Positions 1-6,849 of a stretch of 9,428 nucleotides of DNA are shown here, piece after piece (the stretch's first letter is position 1; each line of letters opens with the position of its first letter). The notes beneath the pieces were generated by a model. That model did no database searches, was not told the DNA's origin, and was given only the letters and a program-made list of their open reading frames with translations. The DNA is from Boseongicola sp. SB0675_bin_26 (lineage in GTDB: Bacteria > Pseudomonadota > Alphaproteobacteria > Rhodobacterales > Rhodobacteraceae). The stretch spans positions 1 through 9,428 of the forward strand of contig VYCX01000330.1 of the NCBI GenBank assembly GCA_009843725.1, written 5' to 3'. Made by a program: the position numbers and the translations under genes.

Positions 1-27
1 GGGCGAGAGGGCTTGGTGCGGGTCCCG

Positions 28-40
28 GGTCACCGTGACC
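28..40. promoter_or_regulatory. Perfect inverted repeat, possible operator
   Basis: GGTCAC-C-GTGACC is a perfect 6-base inverted repeat around one central base. It lies about 117 bases upstream of the TATAAT box. Its size and symmetry fit a dimeric regulator site, but it could also belong to an upstream gene outside the window, or be chance in GC-rich DNA. No regulator can be named from the sequence. Confidence 0.22.
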
Positions 41-130
41 GCAAACTTGCAACGAATCATCAAGGGTCGTGCCCAAGGACGGGGTCAGGCCCTGCCTTGA
101 ATCCGCGCAATGCCCGCGGAAGTGTCGTTT

Positions 131-162
131 TTGGATGAAACCGATGTCGGATTCGTTATAAT
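131..162 (+). promoter_or_regulatory. Putative sigma-70 promoter of the transporter operon
   Basis: A perfect TATAAT is present at 157-162, inside a short AT-rich patch (150-164) that stands out from the GC-rich surroundings. The -35 side is weak: TTGGAT at 131-136 leaves a long 20-base spacer, while GATGAA at 134-139 gives 17 bases but poor consensus. Transcription would start near 168-170 and give a 5' leader of about 110 bases before the start codon at 280. Alphaproteobacterial promoters often have poor -35 elements, so the -10 box carries most of the weight of this call. Confidence 0.45.
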
Positions 163-264
163 TGTTGCCGCAGACAGCCGTTGACCGAATGCGGGGCGCG
201 TGTCGAAAATGGCACGGATCGCGGCTGCAACGAAATGAGTGGGCGCCGCTCGAAACAAACTACC

Positions 265-270
265 GGGAGA
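265..270 (+). promoter_or_regulatory. Ribosome binding site fixing the start at 280
   Basis: GGGAGA lies 9 bases before ATG 280. The same frame is open upstream to a TTG at 181, which would add 33 residues. Those residues would push the twin-arginine motif deep into the protein and the TTG has no comparable binding site, so the ATG at 280 is preferred. Confidence 0.6.
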
Positions 271-279
271 ACCGAGAAC

Positions 280-1929
280 ATGACAACGAAGAGAATCCAC
301 CCTGCCGCCCTTATGCATGCGGAGGAATATCGCGAAGGCAAGATCAGCCGCCGCGAATTCCTGACCCGCGCGACGGCCTTGGGTGTTGCCACCTCGGCAG
401 CATACGGACTGATCGGAGCAAGCGTTCCCGTCCAGGCCAGTTCGCACGCCATGATGGGTGGCACGATGCGCATCCAGATGGAGGTGCGTGCTCTGAAGGA
501 GCCGCGCGTCTATGACTGGAGCCAGATCGCAAACTACACCCGCGGCACCCTGGAGTACCTGGTCGAATACAACAATGACGGGTCGTTCAAGCCGATGCTG
601 CTCGAAAGCTGGGAAGCGAACGACGATGCGACCCAGTTCACGCTCCACGTCCGTCCGGGCGTCAAGTGGAACAACGGTGACGATTTCACGGCGGAAGACG
701 TGGCCCGCAACATCGTCGGGTGGGCTGACAAGTCGGTCGAAGGCAATTCAATGGCCGGGCGCTTTGGTGTCCTGATCGATCCGGATACCGGCAAGGCCAT
801 CGAAGGTGCGGTCGAAGTCGTGGACAACCTCACGGTGCGCCTGAACCTGCCAAGACCCGACATCACGGTCATCCCGGGCATGGCGGACTATCCGGCTGCG
901 ATCATCCACTCGTCGTTCAATGCCGACGACGCCATGAATGCCGTCGGCACCGGGCCGTACCTCATGACGGAGCTCGAGGTCGGCGTGAAGGGCGCGATCA
1001 CCCGCAACGAGAATCATCAGTGGTGGGGCGAGGCCGTGTTCGGCAAGCCGGCGCTGGACCGGATCGAGTTCATCGATTTCGGCACCGACCCGGCCGCGTG
1101 GCTGGCCGCCCTCGAGGCTGACGAGGTGGACTTCCTCTACGAGTCCGTTGGCGAATTCATCGACGTCATGGACGACCTCGGGTTCGAGAAGTCCGAAGTG
1201 GTCACGGCAGCGACGATCGTCATCCGTCCGAACCAGCTGGCTGAAATCGACGGCGAGAAGCCCTATGCCGACGTTCGCGTCCGCAGGGCGCTGCAGCTTG
1301 CCGTGGACAACGCTGTCTGTCTCGAGCTTGGATATGGCGACCGCGGCGTTCCGGCCGAAAATCACCACGTCGCGCCGGTGCACCCGGAATATGCCGAATT
1401 GCCGCCGATCGCGCGCGATGCCGAACAGGCCCGCGCGTTGATGGAGGATGCGGGCATGATGGACTACGAGCATGAACTCGTGTCGATCGACGACGACTGG
1501 CGGAAGAACACGACCGACGCCGTCGCCGCCCAGCTTCGCGACGCAGGCTTCAACATCAAGCGCACGATCCTGCCGGGTTCGACATTCTGGAACTACTGGT
1601 CCAAGTATCCGTTCAGTTCGACCAACTGGAACCACCGGCCGCTGGGGGTGCAGGTTCTTGCACTGGCATACCGTTCGGGCGAAGCCTGGAACGAGTTCGG
1701 CTGGGCGAATCCCGATTTCGACGCGCTTTTGACCGAGGCTCAGGCCATTGCCGATGTCGAAAAGCGTCGCGCCGTCATGGCCAGGATCCAGAAGCTCATC
1801 CAGGACGAGGGCGTGACAGTGCAGCCGTACTGGCGGTCGCTCTATCGGCATGCAAAGCCCGGACTGGTGGGAGCTGACATGCACATCACCTTCGAGATCC
1901 ATCTCTACAAGCTGGGTTTCGCGGCCTGA
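280..1929 (+). CDS. Peptide-type ABC transporter substrate-binding protein, Tat-exported
   Basis: This is a 549-residue periplasmic solute-binding protein of the SBP_bac_5 family (DppA/OppA/NikA type), which captures solute and delivers it to the permeases encoded just downstream. The N-terminus carries a twin-arginine signal: SRREFLTR at residues 23-30, a hydrophobic Ala/Gly-rich stretch at about 31-50, and a likely cleavage site after VQA (51-53). The mature protein opens with a GGTMRI strand. The family body follows, including the LLESWEAN...[26 protein letters not shown] region (about 107-145) that marks this family. The C-terminal part has a run of Trp and Asn residues (about 447-485), probably part of the ligand pocket region. 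Length is normal for the family. It is followed by a strong hairpin and then the permeases, as expected for the first gene of a binding-protein-dependent operon. The solute is unknown: di/oligopeptides are the family default, but opines, sugars, nickel or other compounds are possible. Family assignment is secure; specificity is not. Confidence 0.93.
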   Translation: MTTKRIHPAALMHAEEYREGKISRREFLTRATALGVATSAAYGLIGASVPVQASSHAMMGGTMRIQMEVRALKEPRVYDWSQIANYTRGTLEYLVEYNNDGSFKPMLLESWEANDDATQFTLHVRPGVKWNNGDDFTAEDVARNIVGWADKSVEGNSMAGRFGVLIDPDTGKAIEGAVEVVDNLTVRLNLPRPDITVIPGMADYPAAIIHSSFNADDAMNAVGTGPYLMTELEVGVKGAITRNENHQWWGEAVFGKPALDRIEFIDFGTDPAAWLAALEADEVDFLYESVGEFIDVMDDLGFEKSEVVTAATIVIRPNQLAEIDGEKPYADVRVRRALQLAVDNAVCLELGYGDRGVPAENHHVAPVHPEYAELPPIARDAEQARALMEDAGMMDYEHELVSIDDDWRKNTTDAVAAQLRDAGFNIKRTILPGSTFWNYWSKYPFSSTNWNHRPLGVQVLALAYRSGEAWNEFGWANPDFDALLTEAQAIADVEKRRAVMARIQKLIQDEGVTVQPYWRSLYRHAKPGLVGADMHITFEIHLYKLGFAA

Positions 1930-1941
1930 TGACGCAGTTCA

Positions 1942-1965
1942 GGGGGCGCCCAGACGGGCGCCCCC
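1942..1965 (+). promoter_or_regulatory. Intercistronic GC-rich stem-loop after the binding-protein gene
   Basis: GGGGGCGCCC-AGAC-GGGCGCCCCC forms a perfect 10-base-pair all-G/C stem with a four-base loop, 12 bases after the stop codon. The bases that follow (GGTGCTTCCTCTCC) are pyrimidine-rich but contain no U tract, so it is not a classic full terminator. In other binding-protein operons, such as malE-malF, hairpins at this place protect the upstream message from 3' exonucleases or partially terminate transcription, so that the binding protein exceeds the membrane subunits. The same role is inferred here. Confidence 0.7.
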
Positions 1966-2046
1966 GGTGCTTCCTCTCCGGCTTGGCAGGTCCGGCGTCG
2001 GGGAGGCCGGGCAACTCGATCCTGCGTCAGAAGACAGGGAGTTCTC

Positions 2047-3093
2047 ATGGGAGTTTTCATCCTGCGCCGCGTTGGCGTCATGATCCTGACAGCGCTGTGC
2101 CTTACATTTGTCGTATTTTTCCTCACGAATCTCTATCCGGCCCTGGAAAAGCTGGCGAAGACGCAGGGCAACCAGCGGATGTCCGACGAGGCCGTGGTCT
2201 CGTATCTCGAGAGGCACGGCCACTTGCAGCCCCTGCTGGTCAAGTACGGGCAATGGCTTGGCGTCGTCCCCGGACACGTGCACGAGAATCCGGAAACGGG
2301 CGCCATCACGGCCAGATGCGCGACGAGGGGCATGGATCCGTCGGAGGCGCCCCGCTTCTGCGGGCTGCTCCAAGGCGACTGGGGCTTCTCGACGGTCTTC
2401 AAGGACGATGTCAGCAACATCATCGCGGTCCGGCTCGGCCTTACCGGAAAGCTGATGTTCTGGGTATTGGTGGTCATGATCCCTTCGGCGCTCGTCATCG
2501 GCGTCCTGGCCGGCATGCGCGAGGGATCCCGCATGGACAGGTCGCTCTCGACCTTCTCCATCGCGTCGACGGCAACGCCTGAATACGTCTCGGGCGTCAT
2601 TCTCATCACGCTGCTGGCCTCGTCGGCCGGATGGAAGATCTTCAAGGGCACCGCCACCAGCGCGGCGGACAACGCGACGCTTGAGAACTTTCTCCTGCCC
2701 GTGCTGACCATCTCGCTCTACGGCGTGGGGTACATCGCCAGAATGACGCGGGCCTCGATGACCGAAGTCATGACCGCACAGTACATCCGCACGGCACGGC
2801 TCAAGGGCGTCAGCTTTCGCAACGTTGTCCTGAAGCACGCTCTCAGAAATGCGCTGATCGCGCCGTTCACGGTCATCATGCTCCAGTTCCCGTGGCTCCT
2901 GAACGGCGTCGTGATCGTCGAGACCCTTTTCAACTACAAGGGCTTCGGCTGGGTGCTGGTGCAGGCAGCGGGCAACAACGACATCTCGCTTCTGCTCGCC
3001 TGTTCAGTGGTGGCCGTCGTCGTCGTGCTCGTCACGCAGCTCATATCCGACATCGGATACGTGTTCCTGAACCCCCGCATCCAGATCTCGTAG
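2047..3093 (+). CDS. DppB-type ABC transporter permease
   Basis: This 348-residue inner-membrane permease of the binding-protein-dependent transport family (DppB/OppB/GsiC type) forms half of the channel. Membrane segment 1 is at about 8-30, followed by a long periplasmic loop to about 135. Further segments lie at about 136-157, 178-193, 216-232, 268-292 and 313-338. The cytoplasmic EAA loop that contacts the ATPase is at about 246-273 (YIRTARLKGVS...ALRNALIAP), and the protein ends in the usual NPRI motif (342-345). The loop between segments 1 and 2 carries an insert with two cysteines (91 and 105) before the conserved QGDWGFS. Length is slightly above the usual 305-340. The start has an AGGGAG site at 2036-2041, five bases upstream. 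The gene sits 117 bases after the binding-protein gene and 13 bases before the second permease gene. Confidence 0.93.
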   Translation: MGVFILRRVGVMILTALCLTFVVFFLTNLYPALEKLAKTQGNQRMSDEAVVSYLERHGHLQPLLVKYGQWLGVVPGHVHENPETGAITARCATRGMDPSEAPRFCGLLQGDWGFSTVFKDDVSNIIAVRLGLTGKLMFWVLVVMIPSALVIGVLAGMREGSRMDRSLSTFSIASTATPEYVSGVILITLLASSAGWKIFKGTATSAADNATLENFLLPVLTISLYGVGYIARMTRASMTEVMTAQYIRTARLKGVSFRNVVLKHALRNALIAPFTVIMLQFPWLLNGVVIVETLFNYKGFGWVLVQAAGNNDISLLLACSVVAVVVVLVTQLISDIGYVFLNPRIQIS

Positions 3094-3104
3094 GAGGAGA
3101 GGAG
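3092..3104 (+). promoter_or_regulatory. Purine-rich ribosome binding site overlapping the permease stop codon
   Basis: AGGAGGAGAGGAG begins inside the TAG stop of the first permease gene and ends two bases before the next start (3107). It contains AGGAGG at a 9-base spacing plus a second GGAG close to the start. A ribosome terminating on the first permease would sit on this site, which favours coupled and balanced synthesis of the two channel subunits. Confidence 0.6.
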
Positions 3105-3106
3105 TC

Positions 3107-4519
3107 ATGGAGCCCTTGACATGGACCGGCGGCCTCTCCGTCCTCGATCCGGTATTCCTGCTTGCCTGGGTCGCACTTGGAATTGCCGTCGTGGCGCAGA
3201 TCGTGGCCACTTTCCTTGCCGCGGAAGACATCGTTGAGCATGAGGTCAGCGCCTCCACCCGGAAGATGGCGGAATACGCGGTTCTTGGCGTCAAGATCAT
3301 CGCCGGACTGATCCTGCTGCTGATTCTCGTCTATGTCGTTGGCGGCATCCTGATGCCGACCCTGGAGGCCAAGGGAATCGTCGGCACTGTGTCGACCCGC
3401 CTTCTGCCGGTCTGGATTGCCCTCCTGGCGACCTTTGCAGTGTCGATCGCCTTCAAGCGGCGCCTCGGGCTCTATGGCAAGCTGTTCGACAGCATGGTCG
3501 GCATGATCGGATTCGCGATTGTCATGTTCTGGGTCTTCACGGCCATCTTCGGCGCGATGGACCTGATCGTGACGCATGACCCTCTCGCCCAGGTCTCGGG
3601 CATGAAGAACAAGGTGCCTGGGACGGCGCTCCCGGACGTGGAGGGTGCGTTTCCCTACTATCTCCTGGGTGGCGACAACCTGGCTCGCGATGTCTTCAGC
3701 CGCGTGGTCAAGGGGGCCTGGGAGGTCGTGAAGGTCGCGCCGTTCGCAACGCTTTTTGCGTTCATGGTGGGGATTACGCTGGGCCTTCCGGCCGCCTATT
3801 TCGGCGGGCGGCTCGACACGATCCTGAGCTTCGTCTCCAACCTGATCCTGGCTTTCCCCGTGATCCTTCTCTTCTATCTTCTGGTCACGCCGGAAATCGT
3901 GCAGACCGGAATTCCCGTCTACATGGCGGCGGTGCTCTTCATCTTCCCGATCATATTCATGGTGATCCTGATCAACTCGCGCTTCCACGTGCAGCCGGTG
4001 AAGAGGAGCGTGTACCTGGTGATCACGCTGGTGCTCGGTCTCTGGATCTATTCCGGGGTCGCGTGGAACGCGGACCCGCTGGGCCTGATCGAATTCCCGC
4101 CCAATCTGCTGGTGGTCTTCGTCAGCGTCGTCTTCGTCAATTCACCCACCGTCTTCCGGATCGTTAGAGGCATCGCGCTCGACATCAAGACGCGCGACTA
4201 CGTCGCGGCCGGCCAGACGCGGGGGGAGGGTCCCTGGTACATCATGCTTTGGGAGATCCTGCCCAACGCGCGCGGGCCGCTCATCGTCGATTTCTGCCTG
4301 AGGATCGGCTACACGACCATCCTCCTCGGAACTCTTGGATTCTTCGGCCTCGGTCTCAGCCCTGAAAGCCCGGACTGGGGATCGACGATCAATGACGGGC
4401 GGAAGCTCCTGTCGGTCTTTCCCCATCCCGCCCTGGCACCCGCCTTCTCGTTGATGAGTCTCGTCCTGGGCCTGAACCTGCTGGCGGACGGGCTGAGGGA
4501 AGAAAGCCTGAGGGATTGA
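3107..4519 (+). CDS. DppC-type ABC transporter permease with enlarged N-terminus and internal insert
   Basis: This 470-residue permease is the DppC/OppC-type partner of the preceding gene product. The recognisable family core begins at about residue 123 with an OppC_N-like segment (about 129-157). It continues with LLGGDNLARDVFSR (186-199), the counterpart of the LLGTDxxGRDVxSR motif, and the EAA loop at about 364-392 (DYVAAGQTRGEG...ILPNA). It ends with GFFGLGLSPESPDWGSTINDGR (411-432), the counterpart of the FLGLGxxPPxPxWG motif. Usual family members have about 280-340 residues. The excess comes from an N-terminal region with three predicted membrane segments (about 14-38, 58-83 and 99-116) and an insert between the core segment near 240-260 and the EAA loop, with hydrophobic stretches at about 270-289, 302-318 and 333-346. 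The frame is intact and no fusion partner is recognisable in the extra parts. The stop codon overlaps the start of a small frame (TGATG). Confidence 0.92.
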   Translation: MEPLTWTGGLSVLDPVFLLAWVALGIAVVAQIVATFLAAEDIVEHEVSASTRKMAEYAVLGVKIIAGLILLLILVYVVGGILMPTLEAKGIVGTVSTRLLPVWIALLATFAVSIAFKRRLGLYGKLFDSMVGMIGFAIVMFWVFTAIFGAMDLIVTHDPLAQVSGMKNKVPGTALPDVEGAFPYYLLGGDNLARDVFSRVVKGAWEVVKVAPFATLFAFMVGITLGLPAAYFGGRLDTILSFVSNLILAFPVILLFYLLVTPEIVQTGIPVYMAAVLFIFPIIFMVILINSRFHVQPVKRSVYLVITLVLGLWIYSGVAWNADPLGLIEFPPNLLVVFVSVVFVNSPTVFRIVRGIALDIKTRDYVAAGQTRGEGPWYIMLWEILPNARGPLIVDFCLRIGYTTILLGTLGFFGLGLSPESPDWGSTINDGRKLLSVFPHPALAPAFSLMSLVLGLNLLADGLREESLRD

Positions 4520-4647
4520 TGATGACATATGCAGCGCCCGAGGCCGATCCCGCGACGTACTCCGGCACGCCCGGAATTCGGCCCCGCTTCTCATTCAGGG
4601 TGCGCGTCGTCTGCCGCGCTTCCTTCGCGACATGGAGGGCACCATGA
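4519..4647 (+). CDS. Putative small protein of 42 residues, or coupling leader frame
   Basis: This short frame lies exactly between the second permease and the ATPase. Its first ATG (4519) overlaps the permease stop as TGATG, and its own stop overlaps the ATPase start as ATGA (4644-4647). GAGGG at 4510-4514 is 7 bases before the second in-frame ATG (4522), which would give 41 residues. About 31 of 42 third codon positions are G or C, in keeping with the neighbouring genes. The N-terminal half is acidic to neutral (MMTYAAPEADPATYSGTPG); the C-terminal half is very basic, with seven Arg between residues 21 and 40, one Cys (32) and one Trp (39). There is no signal peptide or membrane segment. 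I recognise no family. It may encode a small protein, or serve only to carry ribosomes from the permease to the ATPase. It could also be chance in a 124-base gap, but the double overlap argues against that. Confidence 0.4.
   Translation: MMTYAAPEADPATYSGTPGIRPRFSFRVRVVCRASFATWRAP
4634..4638 (+). promoter_or_regulatory. Ribosome binding site fixing the ATPase start at 4644
   Basis: GGAGG lies five bases before ATG 4644. An in-frame ATG at 4632 overlaps this site and has no purine-rich site before it, so it would add four residues (MEGT) without support. The start at 4644 is therefore preferred. Confidence 0.65.
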
Positions 4648-6728
4648 ACAAGCCGGATCACGACGGCCCGCTTCTCGAAATCGAAAACCTCTCGATAAGC
4701 TTCTTCACGCGACTTCGCGAGATTCCTGCGGTTATGGACTTTTCCTGCACCGTGCAGCCGGGCGAGGCCATGGGCCTCGTTGGGGAATCCGGTTGCGGAA
4801 AGTCCACGGTGGCGCTCGGAGTCATGCAGGACCTGGGCGTCAACGGGCGCATTGTCGGCGGTTCGATCAAGTTCAAGGGCCGGAACCTGAACGACATGAG
4901 CCAGGAAGAGCTGCGCGACATTCGCGGCTCCGAAATCGCCATGATCTACCAGGAACCCATGGCGTCCCTGAACCCGGCGATGAAGATCGGCAAGCAGCTC
5001 ATGGAAGTGCCGATGATCCATGAGGACGTGAGCGAAGCGGAAGCGCGCCAACGCGCGCTTGAAGTCGTCGAGGATGTCCGGCTGCCGGATCCCGAACGAA
5101 TACTCTCGTCCTTTCCTCACCAGCTTTCGGGCGGTCAGCAGCAGCGCATCGTGATCGCCATGGCGCTGATGTCGAAACCTTCCCTGCTGATCCTCGACGA
5201 GCCCACGACGGCGCTCGACGTGACGGTCGAGGCTGCCGTGGTCGAGCTGGTGAAGGACCTTGGCAAGAAGTACGGCACGTCGATGCTGTTCATAAGCCAC
5301 AATCTCGGGCTGGTCCTCGAGACCTGTGACCGGATCTGCGTGATGTATTCCGGGGAGGCGGTCGAGACCGGCTCGATCGTGGACGTCTTCGACAAGATGC
5401 GCCATCCCTACACCCAGGCGCTTTTCAGGTCCATTCCGCTGCCCGGCGCCGACAAGAACATGCGGCCGCTCGTGGCGATTCCGGGCAACTTCCCGTTGCC
5501 GCATGAACGCCCGCCCGGCTGCAACTTCGGCCCTCGCTGCGACTACTTCGAGGCAGGGCGGTGCGATGCTGGCGAGATCCGGATGGGCGATGTCGAGGGT
5601 GACGACCGCCACGAGTCGCGCTGCCTGAAGTTCCGCGAGATCGACTGGGATGCGCCCGTGAAATCAAACCGGACATTCGAAAGGTCGGAGCCGGGTCCCG
5701 TCGTGCTCGAGATGCAGCAGCTCAAGAAGTTCTACGAAGTGGCCGCGAACGCGCTGTTCGGTGGCCGGGACAGGAAGGTGGTCAAGGCGAACGAGACCCT
5801 GACATTCGCTGCGCACGAATCCGAGACGCTGGCCATTGTCGGAGAGTCGGGTTGCGGCAAGTCCACCTTCGCCAAGGTGCTTATGGGTCTCGAGACGGCC
5901 ACCTCGGGCCGCATCCTCCTCGACAATGAAGAGATCCAGGAAGTGCCGATCGAGCAGCGGGATCCGAAGACGGTCTCAAGCGTCCAGATGGTGTTTCAGA
6001 ATCCGTTTGACACGCTCAACCCTTCGATGACGGTCGGCCGCCAGATCATCCGCGCGCTGGAAGTCTTCGGCGTTGGCGATTCGGAGGAAGAGCGCCAGGA
6101 GCGCATGCTCGAGCTCCTCGATCTGGTAAAGCTTCCCCGGGAGTTTGCCGAGCGCATGCCGCGCCAGCTGTCAGGGGGGCAGAAGCAGCGGGTCGGCATC
6201 GCGCGCGCGTTTGCCGGCGGCGCCCGCATCGTGATCGCGGACGAGCCGGTCTCTGCGCTCGACGTCAGCGTCCAGGCGGCCGTCACGGACCTGTTGATGG
6301 AGATTCAGCGGAAGGAAAAGACCACGCTGCTCTTCATCAGTCACGATCTTTCAATTGTCCGATACCTGGCGGACAGGGTCATGGTCATGTACCTTGGCCA
6401 CGTCGTCGAGATCGGCGAAACGGATCAGGTCTTTTCGCCGCCCTATCACCCATATACCGAAGCGCTGCTCTCCGCGGTCCCGATCGCGGATACCGGTGTC
6501 GAGAAGCAGCACATCGTTCTAGAAGGCGACATTCCGTCGGCGCTGGACCCGCCGCCTGGATGTCCCTTCCAGACGCGATGCCGATGGAAGGGCGAGGTCA
6601 CGGACGGGCTCTGCGAGCGCGAGGTGCCGCCAATGCGGACGTTGGCGGACGGTCACGAGATCAAGTGCCACCTGCCCGAAGACAGGCTGAACACAATGGA
6701 GCCCGTGATCAAGATCGCGGCTGAGTAG
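4644..6728 (+). CDS. Fused double ATP-binding protein of a peptide-type ABC transporter
   Basis: This 694-residue cytoplasmic protein joins the two ATPase subunits (DppD+DppF type) in one chain, as in YejF or GsiA, and drives import by ATP hydrolysis. Numbering is from ATG 4644. Half 1 has Walker A GESGCGKST (47-55), signature LSGGQQQR (161-168), Walker B LLILDEP with D185/E186, and the switch His 219. Half 2 has Walker A GESGCGKST (400-408), signature LSGGQKQR (509-516), Walker B with D533/E534, and His 567. Both halves look catalytically complete. Each is followed by an oligopeptide-type C-terminal domain with four cysteines: 293, 299, 307, 327 in half 1 and 640, 646, 657, 675 in half 2. 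Related domains in Opp/Dpp ATPases have been reported to bind [4Fe-4S] clusters. The protein is longer than YejF (about 530) mainly because both halves keep the full C-terminal domain. It is the last transport gene of the operon. Confidence 0.95.
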   Translation: MNKPDHDGPLLEIENLSISFFTRLREIPAVMDFSCTVQPGEAMGLVGESGCGKSTVALGVMQDLGVNGRIVGGSIKFKGRNLNDMSQEELRDIRGSEIAMIYQEPMASLNPAMKIGKQLMEVPMIHEDVSEAEARQRALEVVEDVRLPDPERILSSFPHQLSGGQQQRIVIAMALMSKPSLLILDEPTTALDVTVEAAVVELVKDLGKKYGTSMLFISHNLGLVLETCDRICVMYSGEAVETGSIVDVFDKMRHPYTQALFRSIPLPGADKNMRPLVAIPGNFPLPHERPPGCNFGPRCDYFEAGRCDAGEIRMGDVEGDDRHESRCLKFREIDWDAPVKSNRTFERSEPGPVVLEMQQLKKFYEVAANALFGGRDRKVVKANETLTFAAHESETLAIVGESGCGKSTFAKVLMGLETATSGRILLDNEEIQEVPIEQRDPKTVSSVQMVFQNPFDTLNPSMTVGRQIIRALEVFGVGDSEEERQERMLELLDLVKLPREFAERMPRQLSGGQKQRVGIARAFAGGARIVIADEPVSALDVSVQAAVTDLLMEIQRKEKTTLLFISHDLSIVRYLADRVMVMYLGHVVEIGETDQVFSPPYHPYTEALLSAVPIADTGVEKQHIVLEGDIPSALDPPPGCPFQTRCRWKGEVTDGLCEREVPPMRTLADGHEIKCHLPEDRLNTMEPVIKIAAE

Positions 6729-6746
6729 GCGCGCCGTTCCGTCTCC

Positions 6747-6790
6747 GGAGCCTGGGCTCCTCGACCGGGGAATCGGTGCGTTTCGTGCAT
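6747..6790 (+). terminator. Weak hairpins after the ATPase gene, possible terminator
   Basis: GGAGC-CTGG-GCTCC (6747-6760, counting the flanking pair) can form a short stem with a four-base loop. Just after it, ACCG-GGGAAT-CGGT (6764-6777) can form a four-pair stem, followed by GCGTTTCG. Neither has a proper U tract. They may weaken transcription into the exonuclease gene but do not look like an efficient terminator. Confidence 0.25.
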
Positions 6791-6849
6791 GCCGTCCGAG
6801 GGTTGGGGAGACGCCGCGCCCGGCACTCCGCATCGGCAGGGAGAAGCGA

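Larger units (their letters stand above)
1..279. other. Upstream non-coding region
   Basis: No convincing gene is seen here. One frame is open from the left edge to a stop at 136-138 (about 45 codons), but its translation is low in complexity, rich in Gly, Arg and Pro, and matches no family I recognise, so I do not call it a gene tail. The region holds a perfect 6+1+6 dyad at 28-40, an imperfect stem (AAGG 75-78 and GGGG 81-84 against CCC 90-92 and CCTT 95-98) without a following T run, a TATAAT box at 157-162 and the ribosome binding site of the binding-protein gene. It most likely contains the operon promoter. Confidence 0.5.

Noticed and set aside
181..279. 33-residue N-terminal extension of the first binding protein from TTG 181
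   Set aside because: It would bury the twin-arginine signal and lacks a good ribosome binding site; ATG 280 has GGGAGA nine bases upstream.
748..1902. Minus-strand frame of 384 codons
   Set aside because: It is antisense to the first binding-protein gene, with no domain and a composition expected of an opposite-strand shadow.
1929..2582. Plus-strand frame of 217 codons across the hairpin and first permease
   Set aside because: It is out of frame with the clear permease gene, rich in Arg, Pro and Gly, and has no domain.
3041..3988. Minus-strand frame of 315 codons
   Set aside because: It is antisense to the DppC-type permease gene and extremely rich in charged residues (His, Asp, Arg, Glu), as expected for the complement of membrane-protein codons.
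4389..5612. Long open frame of 407 codons on the minus strand
   Set aside because: It lies opposite the well-supported permease and ATPase genes, has no recognisable domain, and is Arg/His/Asp-rich in the way typical of mirror frames in GC-rich coding DNA.
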